In this document: piece by piece, positions 1 through 7,582 of the stretch
Layout: each line of letters opens with the position of its first letter
Position numbering within the stretch: position 1 is the stretch's first letter
Source: Peribacillus frigoritolerans
Lineage (GTDB): Bacteria; Bacillota; Bacilli; Bacillales; Bacillaceae
NCBI RefSeq assembly: GCF_004358755.1
Contig: NZ_SMZY01000001.1
Location: forward strand, 496,001 to 560,000
Length of the DNA: 64,000 bases
Direction of reading: 5' to 3'
Translations under genes and position numbers: made by a program
The notes under the pieces: model-generated
Databases searched by the model: none
Seen by the model: the letters and a program-made list of their open reading frames with translations, nothing else
Told to the model about the DNA's origin: nothing

Positions 1-1
1 C

Positions 2-40
2 GGAGGACAAGGCGTAGCAACAATCATTGAAAATCTATAA
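2..40 (+). CDS. C-terminal end of a thiolase (acetyl-CoA acetyltransferase), partial
   Basis: The first bases read in frame as twelve residues ([12 protein letters not shown]) and a TAA stop at 38-40. A Gly-Gly-Gln-Gly motif followed by a short hydrophobic helix is the usual C-terminus of thiolase-family acetyl-CoA acetyltransferases, next to the catalytic cysteine loop. The gene lies immediately upstream of the two CoA-transferase subunits, a common arrangement for ketone-body or short-chain acid use. Only 39 bases are present, so the assignment rests on this motif and the context. Confidence 0.6.
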   Translation, partial: GGQGVATIIENL

Positions 41-56
41 TTCCTGGGGTGATAAA

Positions 57-752
57 ATGAAAACGGTGCATACATCTTTTACAGAAGCAGTGAAGGATAT
101 TAAAGACGGGTCAACATTAATGGTTGGCGGATTTGGCTTATGCGGAATTCCTGAGAATCTGATTCTTGCATTGGTAGAAACAGGCGTAAAGGATTTAACG
201 ATCATCTCAAACAATTGCGGAGTAGATGACTGGGGGCTTGGCCTGCTTCTGAAAAATAAGCAAATCAAAAAAATGATCAGCTCATATGTTGGCGAAAATA
301 AAGAGTTTGAACGTCAAGTGCTCTCAGGGGAGATTGAAGTTGAACTTGTCCCGCAGGGAACGCTCGCTGAAAAAATCCGGGCAGGCGGTGCAGGAATTCC
401 GGCTTTCTATACGCCTGCAGGTGTAGGAACGCCAATCGCAGAAGGTAAAGAGACGAGAAGCTTTGGCGGAAAAGAATATTTGCTCGAAGAAGCGCTTACG
501 GCAGACTTCAGCCTTGTCCGTGCGTGGAAGGCTGATAAAATGGGCAATTTGCTTTACAATAAAACAGCTCAAAACTTCAATCCGATGATCGCAGCAGCAG
601 GAAAAGTGACAATTGCTGAAATTGAAGAACTTGTTGAGATTGGTGAGATTGCTCCAAGTGAGATTCACACTCCGGGCATTTATGTACAATCATTGATACT
701 TGGTGAGCAGCAAAAACGCATTGAACGATTAACGGTACAAAAGACAGGATGA
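57..752 (+). CDS. scoA: 3-oxoacid CoA-transferase subunit A
   Basis: Alpha subunit of succinyl-CoA:3-oxoacid (acetoacetate) CoA-transferase, which exchanges CoA between succinyl-CoA and acetoacetate in the cytosol. The 231-residue protein starts [11 protein letters not shown] and has the glycine-rich [12 protein letters not shown] loop at about 24-35, typical of class I CoA-transferase alpha subunits, and its length is usual for the family. I chose the ATG at 57 because GGGGTGAT sits just upstream; a TTG at 27 in the same frame would overlap the thiolase tail. The last codon overlaps an ATG, but the beta subunit probably starts further on. It forms an operon with the thiolase and scoB. Confidence 0.93.
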   Translation: MKTVHTSFTEAVKDIKDGSTLMVGGFGLCGIPENLILALVETGVKDLTIISNNCGVDDWGLGLLLKNKQIKKMISSYVGENKEFERQVLSGEIEVELVPQGTLAEKIRAGGAGIPAFYTPAGVGTPIAEGKETRSFGGKEYLLEEALTADFSLVRAWKADKMGNLLYNKTAQNFNPMIAAAGKVTIAEIEELVEIGEIAPSEIHTPGIYVQSLILGEQQKRIERLTVQKTG

Positions 753-766
753 CAGGAGGCAAAGCG

Positions 767-1435
767 ATGATACAGGATAAAGTAGGAGTGCGTGAAAAAA
801 TTGCAAGAAGAGCGGAACAGGAAATTGAAAACGGTTTCTATGTCAACTTGGGAATCGGCATGCCGACACTTGTTGCCAATTATATCAGCGAAAACAAACA
901 GGTTGTCCTTCAATCTGAAAATGGACTTCTTGGTATTGGGCCTTATCCGAAAGAAGCGGATGTGGATCCTGACTTGATCAATGCGGGAAAAGAAACCGTA
1001 ACGGCTATCCCGGGTTCTGCTTATTTTGACAGTGCCGAATCATTCGCCATGATCCGGGGAGGACACGTCAATGTAGCGATTCTCGGGGGCATGGAAGTAT
1101 CCGAAAAAGGAGATCTCGCAAACTGGATGATTCCAGGCAAAATGATTAAAGGAATGGGCGGAGCCATGGATCTAGTACACGGCGCGCAAAGAATCATTGT
1201 CATCATGGAGCATGTGAACAAATCCGGCGAGTCAAAAATTCTCAATGCGTGCACATTGCCGCTTACGGGGAAACAGGTTGTCCACCGCATCATTACAGAT
1301 CAGGCTGTCATTGATGTAACAGAGCTTGGCCTGAAGCTTGTCGAAGTCGCAAAAGGCTACACAATCGAAGATATCAAAAAATCAACAGAGCCCGAGCTGA
1401 TCATCGGAGACGATGTAGTGCTTGATGCTTATTAA
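767..1435 (+). CDS. scoB: 3-oxoacid CoA-transferase subunit B
   Basis: Beta subunit of the CoA-transferase, carrying the catalytic glutamate that forms the glutamyl-CoA thioester. In this 222-residue protein the Ser-Glu-Asn-Gly-Leu-Leu-Gly motif places that glutamate at about residue 51, and NLGIGMPT at 27-34 is the usual N-terminal signature. The ATG at 767 is preceded by a perfect AGGAGG at 754-759. An in-frame ATG at 749 overlaps the scoA stop (ATGA) but has no comparable ribosome binding site. Together with scoA it makes a complete heteromeric enzyme. In B. subtilis these genes sit elsewhere, so the junction with yqkE is a local arrangement. Confidence 0.93.
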   Translation: MIQDKVGVREKIARRAEQEIENGFYVNLGIGMPTLVANYISENKQVVLQSENGLLGIGPYPKEADVDPDLINAGKETVTAIPGSAYFDSAESFAMIRGGHVNVAILGGMEVSEKGDLANWMIPGKMIKGMGGAMDLVHGAQRIIVIMEHVNKSGESKILNACTLPLTGKQVVHRIITDQAVIDVTELGLKLVEVAKGYTIEDIKKSTEPELIIGDDVVLDAY

Positions 1436-1473
1436 AAGGGTCAAATCGCTTTCTATAAACCACCTTTCTTGTA

Positions 1474-1479
1474 TATAAT
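1474..1479 (+). promoter_or_regulatory. Possible sigma-A -10 box for yqkE
   Basis: TATAAT with a TTGTA extension upstream lies 24 bases before the yqkE start. The expected -35 hexamer at 1451-1456 (TTCTAT) is weak, so this is a tentative promoter. Confidence 0.4.
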
Positions 1480-1502
1480 GAAAGGATACGGGAGTGATCA
1501 TC

Positions 1503-1757
1503 ATGGCTAAAAAACAAAAAAAACAGCAAAGACCTCAGCCTAAAAAAACAGAAGACAGCTTAAACTTAAAGGATCATCTTGAGTCTGACTTGTTCCAAAA
1601 ACTATCAAACATGAAAAAAGGCTTGGTGGAAGAACAGGAGCAGAAGGCAGAGCAAGAACGCCTTCAAAAAATCAAAGAGAAAAAAGAAAAAGAAAAGAAC
1701 AAAAGCTTTGAAGAGCTGCTGAATGACAGCAGTATGAAGTGGTCTGATTATAAATAA
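1503..1757 (+). CDS. yqkE: YqkE family protein (DUF3886)
   Basis: Small 84-residue, very highly charged cytosolic protein (Lys, Glu and Gln rich) with a predicted coiled coil over about residues 35-70 and a conserved-looking C-terminus ending in SMKWSDYK. It matches the Bacillus YqkE family of unknown function, and its position next to the yqkF-type reductase is the same as in B. subtilis. The ATG at 1503 follows a GGGAGTGAT ribosome binding site; an ATC/ATT-rich extension upstream is unlikely to be translated. It is monocistronic, closed by a strong terminator. No function is known to me. Confidence 0.8.
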   Translation: MAKKQKKQQRPQPKKTEDSLNLKDHLESDLFQKLSNMKKGLVEEQEQKAEQERLQKIKEKKEKEKNKSFEELLNDSSMKWSDYK

Positions 1758-1759
1758 GA

Positions 1760-1789
1760 AACGCCCCCGCCTATGCGGGGGCGTTTTTC
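1760..1789 (+). terminator. Rho-independent terminator after yqkE
   Basis: A GC-rich stem of CGCCCCCGC and GCGGGGGCG with a four-base loop is followed by TTTTT. Confidence 0.93.
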
Positions 1790-1809
1790 TAAGGGTATTT
1801 GTTTTAAGA

Positions 1810-2532
1810 TTAATCTATTTTTTCAATCAGCATACCTGGGATTGATATGTTTCCTCCCATGGTCGACTCATAAGTTAATAAACCAGTAGATATACCCATA
1901 ATAGTAATAACATCATTCTCTAGAATTCTAGCTTTAAGTATTGAAGAATCGAATTCTCCAAATATAATAGTGTCGTAATTATCGTTCACAGCTAAACGGA
2001 TTTGGGTAGTTCCGTCACCTTCCATAACTTGAACGACTTTACCTTTAAACTTCACTTTTTCACCTATAAAGTCATCCGGTGTTCTAGCTAATTGATTATA
2101 AGTGATTCCTGTATCATATCCTCTTTTAGCTTTTTCTTCTGCTTTACGTTTTGCTTCTTCTTCAGCAGCTTTAATCTCAGCAGCTTTTTTTTCAGCTTCA
2201 GCTTTTTCTTTCGCTTTTGCTTCTTCTTCTTTTTTCTTTAATTCGGCAGCCTTTTCCTTGCGTTCCTGCTCAGTTAATTTAAAAAAAGGCTCTGCTTCTT
2301 TTACCTTTTTCTCTAACTCACGCTTATCAGCCATTAAATCTTCGTTTTCTTTATTAACCTTTTTTAAATCCTTATCTTTTTCTTCTAATTGTTTAGAAGC
2401 ATCTTTTAATTCCTGCTGAGTAGATTCGACGTCAGCCTTAGAAGGACCGCTTGTGCTACCGATAAAAAGAGCAATGAGGGCTACAATTATATACTTCCAA
2501 TGTTTCTTAGAAAAACTGAATACTTTGTTCAT
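1810..2532 (-). CDS. Membrane-anchored coiled-coil protein with a C-terminal OB-like domain
   Basis: A 240-residue protein that I do not recognise by name. It has one N-terminal transmembrane helix (about residues 12-28, positive side in). Residues 35-145 are a long coiled coil very rich in Lys, Glu and Ala. The C-terminal domain of about 95 residues (YDTGITYNQLARTPDDFIGE onward) is beta-rich and resembles OB-fold domains found after coiled coils in Bacillus and phage-associated proteins. The ATG at 2532 has AAGGAGAGG upstream. Topology suggests the coiled coil and OB-like domain lie outside the membrane. It sits between yqkE and yqkF, which are neighbours in B. subtilis, and it looks more AT-rich than the adjacent genes, so it may be acquired. 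Confidence 0.72.
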   Translation of the reverse strand: MNKVFSFSKKHWKYIIVALIALFIGSTSGPSKADVESTQQELKDASKQLEEKDKDLKKVNKENEDLMADKRELEKKVKEAEPFFKLTEQERKEKAAELKKKEEEAKAKEKAEAEKKAAEIKAAEEEAKRKAEEKAKRGYDTGITYNQLARTPDDFIGEKVKFKGKVVQVMEGDGTTQIRLAVNDNYDTIIFGEFDSSILKARILENDVITIMGISTGLLTYESTMGGNISIPGMLIEKID

Positions 2533-2660
2533 ACTGCTTCCTCTCCTTAGGCAACCCTTAACATAAAGTGTGTATTTACAACAGATATGAAAAAACACCT
2601 ATATGTATAGTTTTGTATTAAATTACAATACATGGATTACATCACGTAAAATTGGAAAAA

Positions 2661-2712
2661 AATAAAAAAAGATAATTCTGAAGATACAGGTCTAATTACC
2701 TATTATCTTTTA
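2661..2712. other. Stem-loop in an AT-rich intergenic region
   Basis: In the 254-base gap between the coiled-coil gene and yqkF, AAAGATAAT and ATTATCTTT are paired arms with an inner AGGT/ACCT pair. There is no clear T-run or partner gene. It could be a processed end or a weak terminator. No ORF is credible here. Confidence 0.4.
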
Positions 2713-2745
2713 TGTTCATATTAATGAAATTTCAAGCAATAATAA

Positions 2746-2777
2746 AATCCTCCCCAAAGTGGGAAGGATTTCTATTT
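2746..2777 (-). terminator. Terminator of yqkF
   Basis: Read on the minus strand, AAATCC(T)TCCC and GGGAGGATTT pair and are followed by a TTATTATT stretch, directly after the yqkF stop. Confidence 0.75.
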
Positions 2778-2786
2778 CGCAGCACC

Positions 2787-3689
2787 TCAACGATGCTGCT
2801 CATATTTATCAAATTTCGTAAGTGCCTGCAGCGCTATATATTCCTCGCCGGATAAAGGACGTGCATTTGCAGCACGGCAATTAGCCTGAACCTGTTCAAT
2901 TTTGCTGGCACCCGGAATAATGGATCCTACTGCAGCCTGCTTCAGACAGTACTGAACGGCGGTTTCTGTCATGGATAAATCAGTTTCTGCTTCAATGGAT
3001 GGAAGCACCCGGCGCAGTTCCTCATCGCTATAGGATAAATAGCCCTTCTCAGAGAGCTTGGACTCCCAATTGTCTGTTAGAAGACCCTTTGCCATAGGAC
3101 CTCTTCCAATCACGCTGACGTTTTGATCCTTAAGAAGAGAAAACCATTCCTCAGGACGTCTGTCGAGCAGACTGTACTGCATCATGACGGAGACGATCGA
3201 TGATTTTTCCAAGTACTGCTTAATGACATTTGGACGAATCGAGGATATTCCGTAATAGCGGATGACGCCTTCTTTTTTCAGGTCTTCAAACGCTTCTATC
3301 GTTTCGTCAATGTTATCTTCCATTGTACCGCCATGCAGCTGATACAAATCGATGTAATCTGTCTTTAATCGTTTAAGGCTGTTTTTCACCGCTTCTTTTA
3401 TATAGGCTTTAGAGGGATCCCACGTCCAGCTGTCTTTGTTCTCGTTCCAGCGGTTTCCGGCCTTCGTTGCAAGAATGATATCTTTTCTGCGTTTTTTTAA
3501 GGCATCGCCTACAAACTCTTCATTTAATCCGAAATCATACAAATCCGCTGTATCAAAATAATTGATTCCTTCATATAGAGCTGCATCAATGATGGATTCA
3601 GCCTGTTCTTTATCTGTTCCAAGAGACATGCAGCCAAGTCCCAATTCACTGACCAATAAATCTGATGTGCCCAATTGTCTTTTTTTCAT
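2787..3689 (-). CDS. yqkF: Aldo/keto reductase (YqkF-like)
   Basis: A 300-residue NADPH-dependent aldo/keto reductase with a TIM-barrel fold, acting on small carbonyl substrates in the cytosol. The catalytic tetrad is visible: Asp46 and Tyr51 in NYFDTADLYDFG, Lys76 in ATKAGN and His119 in LYQLHGG. The ATG at 3689 follows GGAGTGAT; an upstream in-frame start would add 20 unsupported residues. The gene is alone on the minus strand between its own terminator and mciZ. The physiological substrate is unknown. The family is certain; the yqkF name rests on gene order. Confidence 0.9.
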   Translation of the reverse strand: MKKRQLGTSDLLVSELGLGCMSLGTDKEQAESIIDAALYEGINYFDTADLYDFGLNEEFVGDALKKRRKDIILATKAGNRWNENKDSWTWDPSKAYIKEAVKNSLKRLKTDYIDLYQLHGGTMEDNIDETIEAFEDLKKEGVIRYYGISSIRPNVIKQYLEKSSIVSVMMQYSLLDRRPEEWFSLLKDQNVSVIGRGPMAKGLLTDNWESKLSEKGYLSYSDEELRRVLPSIEAETDLSMTETAVQYCLKQAAVGSIIPGASKIEQVQANCRAANARPLSGEEYIALQALTKFDKYEQHR

Positions 3690-3758
3690 CGTATCACTCC
3701 TGCCTATATGTCTTGCTTTGACATTAGTACAAGAGAGGTGAAAATGCAATTGTGACGC

Positions 3759-3881
3759 TTACTTATCTTTAGTCCACTGTTCAACCGTTTCATATTTCCG
3801 GCTGTATTCCTTCAGTTTTTCCCGGACTTCCCAAGCTTTGCCGACCAGCACGACGCCTTTGTCAAGAAGGTAGATCTTCAT
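3759..3881 (-). CDS. mciZ: MciZ, mother-cell inhibitor of FtsZ ring formation
   Basis: A 40-residue protein, MKIYLLDKGVVLVGKAWEVR at its start, closely like B. subtilis MciZ in length and in the KGVVLVGKAWE..KLKEY core. MciZ is made in the mother cell during sporulation and caps FtsZ filaments, blocking Z-ring assembly. The ATG at 3881 follows GAGGCGAG; reading from an earlier start to 60 residues is unnecessary. The location between yqkF and nudF is the same as in B. subtilis. It is easily missed by gene callers. No sigma-E promoter was clearly identified upstream. Confidence 0.88.
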   Translation of the reverse strand: MKIYLLDKGVVLVGKAWEVREKLKEYSRKYETVEQWTKDK

Positions 3882-3941
3882 ATGCGCTCGCCTCGTTTCT
3901 TTCGTTAATTGGTGAGTAAGTATTAAGTTGTTCCGCGCCAA

Positions 3942-3993
3942 GCTTGTTTTTATCGATTCAAAGCTTAAAAAGTGGCGTCATTCTCCATAGTGC
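3942..3993. repeat. Short interspersed element, copy next to repeat locus A
   Basis: The segment holding TTCAAAGC and AAGTGGCGTCATTCTCCATAG recurs in two further copies at 63303-63405. In both places it directly precedes the larger 120-bp repeats. Confidence 0.55.
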
Positions 3994-4249
3994 TGCCGCT
4001 TTTCATGGTGTCTAGCTCCACCTCCTAGCCCCTCGGCCAAAACGGATCCGTCTGTAAAGGCAAAAAGCGCCTTTTCAGCTGGATCCTTATTTGTCTGCCC
4101 GAGTCTGAACAGTCGGTTCCGCTTTTCGTATTGTCCAGCTCCAGCGCCCAACTCCTCGGCCAGAACGGATTCGGCAGCCAAGGCAAAAAGCGCCTTCACT
4201 GCCGAATCCTAATCTGTCTGTCGGAGCTAAACGGGCGCTTCCGCTTTTC
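3994..4249 (+). repeat. 120-bp palindromic repeat family, locus A (partial end plus two units)
   Basis: A repeat end (GCCGCTTTTC) is followed by unit 1 at 4009-4127 and unit 2 at 4131-4249. Each unit begins TGTC-AGCTCCA, has CTCGGCCA-AACGG, an inner hairpin with the constant core AAGGCAAAAAGCGCC, then TCTGTC-GAGCT-AAC, and ends TTCCGCTTTTC. The inner stem arms differ between the two units; in unit 2 GATTCGGCAG pairs perfectly with CTGCCGAATC. The same family is found at 44230, 49610 and 63410, always in this orientation. It fills the gap between mciZ and nudF, and a GATAAAAT box for nudF may lie just past its end. Confidence 0.85.
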
Positions 4250-4305
4250 TATATATGATAAAATATATGTGAAAAGCAGAATTTGCAGAACGCGGAGGAA
4301 TGAGT

Positions 4306-4857
4306 ATGAATCATTTAAAAGAAACAACAAAATCATCTGAAAAATTATTTTCTGGTCGCATTATTGATTTGTACTTAGAAGAAGTAGAGCTTCCGAATGG
4401 AAAAACAAGCACAAGAGAAATTATTAAGCACCCGGGTGCGGTCGCTGTTATCGCCATCACTAAAGAGAAAAAAATTGTCATGGTTCAGCAATACCGGAAA
4501 GCAATGGAGCGTGTCCTCGTTGAGATCCCTGCCGGCAAGCTTGAAAAAGGGGAACTTCCTGAGGTCACGGCTAAACGGGAATTAGAAGAAGAAACAGGGT
4601 ACACCACGGATTCGCTTCAGCACTTAATCTCGTTTTATACTTCACCAGGGTTTGCGGATGAACTTGTGCATTTATATTTTACGGAAGAATTGCAGATTTT
4701 AACCGAAAAGGCAGAGCTTGATGAGGATGAATTTGTAGATGTTCTGGAGGTGACACTAGAAGAAGCGCAGCAAATGATTGCAGATCAGCGGATTTTCGAT
4801 GCAAAAACAGCATATGCCGTTCAGTATTTGCAGCTGAAACTGGCTCTTCAAAAATAA
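4306..4857 (+). CDS. nudF: ADP-ribose pyrophosphatase (Nudix hydrolase)
   Basis: A 183-residue Nudix hydrolase that cleaves ADP-ribose to AMP and ribose 5-phosphate, limiting non-enzymatic protein ADP-ribosylation. The Nudix box at residues 77-99 is complete: G-x5-E-x7-R-E-L-x-E-E-x-G. The ATG at 4306 is six bases after GGAGGA; the in-frame ATG at 4300 touches that site and is unlikely. The stop is followed one base later by the start codon of the endonuclease Q gene, so the two are probably translationally coupled. Family assignment is secure and the ADP-ribose preference follows from similarity to B. subtilis NudF. Confidence 0.92.
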   Translation: MNHLKETTKSSEKLFSGRIIDLYLEEVELPNGKTSTREIIKHPGAVAVIAITKEKKIVMVQQYRKAMERVLVEIPAGKLEKGELPEVTAKRELEEETGYTTDSLQHLISFYTSPGFADELVHLYFTEELQILTEKAELDEDEFVDVLEVTLEEAQQMIADQRIFDAKTAYAVQYLQLKLALQK

Positions 4858-4858
4858 G

Positions 4859-6025
4859 ATGAATACCTTTTTTGCAGATTTACATATTCATATCGGGCGA
4901 ACACGTTCCGGCAAACCTGTTAAGATTACTGCTTCAAATAAGCTTACGCTTGAAAATATTTTGATTGAAGCAAGCGAACATAAAGGAATGGATATCATCG
5001 GAATTATTGACTGCCACGTACCCGAGATTTTGGATACACTGGAGCAGGGTTTGAATGAAGGACTCTGGACACAACATAACGAGGGCGGAATTCAATTCAA
5101 ACAGTCCACCATGATTCTTGGCTCTGAAATTGAAGTATATGACTCCAGATGCAAAGGTCCATTGCATGTGCTCGTCTATATGCCGTCTATTCAGCAGATG
5201 AAGCAATTTTCCGAATGGCTGTCTTTTCGGGTGAAAAATAGGACATTAAGTACGCAAAGAATATATGCAGATGCGCGGGTTCTTCAGGAAAAAGTTAACG
5301 AGCTTGGAGGCTTATTTATTCCGGCTCATATTTTTACGCCGCATAAAAGTCTGTACGGCAGCGGGGTATCTTCTTCACTTGAAGAAGTGTTGGACCCTGA
5401 CTTGATTGATGCGGTTGAACTTGGCTTAAGCTCTGACACTGAAATGGCCTCCCAGCTGTCTGAGCTGAATCCGTATCCTTTTCTGACAAACTCTGACGCA
5501 CACTCTCTTGCTAAGATTGGGAGGGAGTATCAGAAGCTTCAATTAAAAGAGCCTACCTTCGAAGAGTTGAAAAAAGCTCTAAAAGGAATAGGAAACCGGG
5601 GGATTCTTTCCAATCATGGTTTAAATCCGCTTTTAGGAAAGTATTATGGCACAACCTGCGAGAAATGCGGCACACAAAAAGCGTCAGTGGACACGATTTG
5701 TCAAAGCTGCGGCAGCAAAAGATCGACTAGAGGGGTCAGCACTCGCTTGAAAGAGCTCTCAGACAACAATCATGAGAAACCGCACCGTCCGCCATATATT
5801 CATCAGGTGCCTTTGCAGTTTATCCCCGGTATCGGCCCAAAAACGCTTGAAAAATTGAAAACGGCGTTTGGAACTGAGATGGTCATTTTAAATGAAATCT
5901 CAAGAAAGGATCTTTTAATGGTCCTGCCGGCTAAAACAGCAGATTATATCATCGCAGCGAGGGAAGGGAAGCTTAGTGCTGTTCCTGGCGGTGGCGGAGT
6001 GTACGGGAAAATCGCTCCTGAATAA
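4859..6025 (+). CDS. yqxK: Endonuclease Q family protein (YqxK)
   Basis: A 388-residue PHP-superfamily protein. Metal-binding PHP motifs are visible: Asp7, His9 and His11 (DLHIHIG), DCH at 51-53, SEIEVYD at 89-95 and NSDAH at 211-215. Four cysteines (C267, C270, C281, C284) form a zinc finger, and a helix-hairpin-helix motif follows (IPGIGPKTLEKL, about 322-333). This domain order is that of EndoQ, which nicks DNA 5' of deaminated bases and abasic sites. Characterised EndoQ proteins come from archaea and some Bacillus species. It follows nudF with a one-base gap and lacks its own clear Shine-Dalgarno, suggesting coupling. Confidence 0.85.
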   Translation: MNTFFADLHIHIGRTRSGKPVKITASNKLTLENILIEASEHKGMDIIGIIDCHVPEILDTLEQGLNEGLWTQHNEGGIQFKQSTMILGSEIEVYDSRCKGPLHVLVYMPSIQQMKQFSEWLSFRVKNRTLSTQRIYADARVLQEKVNELGGLFIPAHIFTPHKSLYGSGVSSSLEEVLDPDLIDAVELGLSSDTEMASQLSELNPYPFLTNSDAHSLAKIGREYQKLQLKEPTFEELKKALKGIGNRGILSNHGLNPLLGKYYGTTCEKCGTQKASVDTICQSCGSKRSTRGVSTRLKELSDNNHEKPHRPPYIHQVPLQFIPGIGPKTLEKLKTAFGTEMVILNEISRKDLLMVLPAKTADYIIAAREGKLSAVPGGGGVYGKIAPE

Positions 6026-6054
6026 TGAAGGCACTTTAATGTAAAGTGCCTTCA
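6026..6054. other. Perfect 13-bp stem-loop
   Basis: TGAAGGCACTTTA and TAAAGTGCCTTCA pair perfectly around a three-base ATG loop, directly after the yqxK stop. There is no T-run on either strand, so it may be an mRNA 3'-end stabiliser or a weak convergent terminator. Confidence 0.6.
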
Positions 6055-6131
6055 GAAAATATAAGGTTGAAAGGTATGAACAGGCTTTTCTTCTATCGAA
6101 TTTTCAGCAAAGCTGTTTATCTTACAAGAAA

Positions 6132-6694
6132 TTAAAAAATCTTCGAAAACACACACGTATCGCGCAATGTGCTGCCGTCTGCCGAAACATCATCCTGTCT
6201 AAGAATTCCTTCTAAAATAAATCCTAATTTCTCAGGTATGCGGCGGCTTCTTATATTCTCAGGATCACATCTGATTTCCACCCGTTTAGCGCCGAATTCT
6301 TCTGCAGCAAACAGCGTCAGAGCCTCAACCGCTTCCGTCATATAGCCTTTTCCGGCATATTTCGTTGAAATCCAATACCCAATTTCCACCTTCGGCACAT
6401 CCCAGTCCATACGGTGAAAGCCTGTGCTTCCAATAAAATGACCTTGCTCACGGTCGAATATAAGCAGCCTAAGATCCTCGCGCAAGATGAACTTCGCACA
6501 TGATTCTCTTATATTTGCTTCCGTCTCTTCAAGTTCAGGGGCTTTTTGAGCAAAAGGCATCCACGGTTTAAGCTCATTCAAAGATTCATTGACGGCGGCA
6601 TTGACTTCTTTTCCATCGCCCGGACGAGGAGCCCGGATATAGAGTCTTCAGTCGTCATTTCAGCCGGAAAATCAATTTATATTGGATTTTTCAT
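6132..6694 (-). pseudogene. RimJ/RimL-type GNAT acetyltransferase, disrupted by a nonsense codon and a frameshift
   Basis: The 3' part (to about 6645) encodes a GNAT N-acetyltransferase similar to ribosomal-protein acetyltransferases, with the acetyl-CoA loop in YAGKGYMTEAV and the C-terminal segment EKLGFILEGILR. Reading upstream, a proper start exists at 6694 (ATG after GGCGG), giving MKNPI, then an in-frame TAA at 6677-6679, then IDFPAEMTTE. At about 6645-6647 the frame shifts by one base into LYIRAPRPGDGKEVNAAVNE, which joins the intact part. Both lesions lie within the first 20 codons. A shortened product from a TTG at 6581 would lack the first beta strands. I therefore call it a pseudogene unless sequencing error explains both lesions. 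Confidence 0.8.
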
Positions 6695-6817
6695 AACAAA
6701 ACCGCCTTTCTGATTTTTTAGTATTATATTATACTTGGAAAAAAATGCAATGATAGAATGGCATAGTTTCTTCCTTTTTTCATACAATCTAGTAAGAGAA
6801 CGCTAGGAGGAAGGTAT

Positions 6818-7468
6818 ATGCGCAAACATCCATTAAAAGCAATGATTATTCAGCATATAAAAGAACGCTCATCGCTATATCTATTTGTATTTGTCTTGTT
6901 TTTGATGGGGGTCATTTTCGGTGCAGTCATTGTCAACAGCATGAATTTTACACAAAAAGAAGATTTGTATTTTTATTTAAGCCGGTTTTTCGGACAAGTA
7001 TCTGAAGGGAAAGTCGCAAGCTCGGCTGAAATGCTTCAGCAGAGTTTCTTTCATAACCTGAAATATCTTGGTCTGATGTGGGTGCTCGGCATCTCAATTA
7101 TCGGTTTGCCGGTCATTCTGATTATGTTATTCTTAAAAGGAATGGTCGTTGGATTTACAGTGGGTTTTTTAGTGAATCAAATGGGATGGCAAGGCTTTAT
7201 GCTTTCATTTGTATCGGTTTTGCCTCAGAATATAGTCTTAATACCTGCATTTATCATCATGGGGACGGTTGCAATCTCTTTCTCATTGAAAATTGTTAAG
7301 CAGCTGCTGATGAAGAAAACAAACTTAACAGAATCGCCTTTCGCCCTTTTTACGAAATACGCGGCCGTTTTTATGTTTATTTCAGCGCTGACAATGATTG
7401 CCTCAACACTTGAGGCATATGCTTCGCCGATCCTGATGAAGAACGTCATTGAACTTGTTTCTAAATAG
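6818..7468 (+). CDS. spoIIM: Stage II sporulation protein M
   Basis: A 216-residue integral membrane protein with about five transmembrane segments, beginning [10 protein letters not shown]. SpoIIM is part of the SpoIIDMP complex that remodels septal peptidoglycan and drives engulfment of the forespore from the mother-cell side. The ATG at 6818 follows AGGAGG at 6806-6811. The gene directly precedes fur, as in B. subtilis. A mother-cell sigma-E promoter is expected from family knowledge but was not clearly resolved. Confidence 0.92.
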   Translation: MRKHPLKAMIIQHIKERSSLYLFVFVLFLMGVIFGAVIVNSMNFTQKEDLYFYLSRFFGQVSEGKVASSAEMLQQSFFHNLKYLGLMWVLGISIIGLPVILIMLFLKGMVVGFTVGFLVNQMGWQGFMLSFVSVLPQNIVLIPAFIIMGTVAISFSLKIVKQLLMKKTNLTESPFALFTKYAAVFMFISALTMIASTLEAYASPILMKNVIELVSK

Positions 7469-7504
7469 AATGATTTTTACTTAATAATCATTTCATTTAT
7501 TAGA

Positions 7505-7519
7505 TTGTAATTATTTTCG
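7505..7519 (+). promoter_or_regulatory. Candidate PerR-type operator upstream of fur
   Basis: TTGTAATTATTTTCG matches the PerR box TTATAATnATTATAA at 10 of 14 defined positions and abuts the fur -35 hexamer. In B. subtilis fur is under PerR control. The match is partial. Confidence 0.35.
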
Positions 7520-7548
7520 TTGGACACATCCCTTTCTTTTGATATAAT
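7520..7548 (+). promoter_or_regulatory. Sigma-A promoter of fur
   Basis: TTGGAC at 7520-7525 and TATAAT at 7543-7548 are separated by exactly 17 bases, 35 bases before the fur start codon. Confidence 0.75.
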
Positions 7549-7582
7549 GAATGAGGAACGTGGCGAGGGAGGAATGTGTGTT

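Noticed and set aside
3978-4340. ORFs on both strands between mciZ and nudF
   Set aside because: They are translations of the interspersed repeats; similar false ORFs appear at the other repeat loci.
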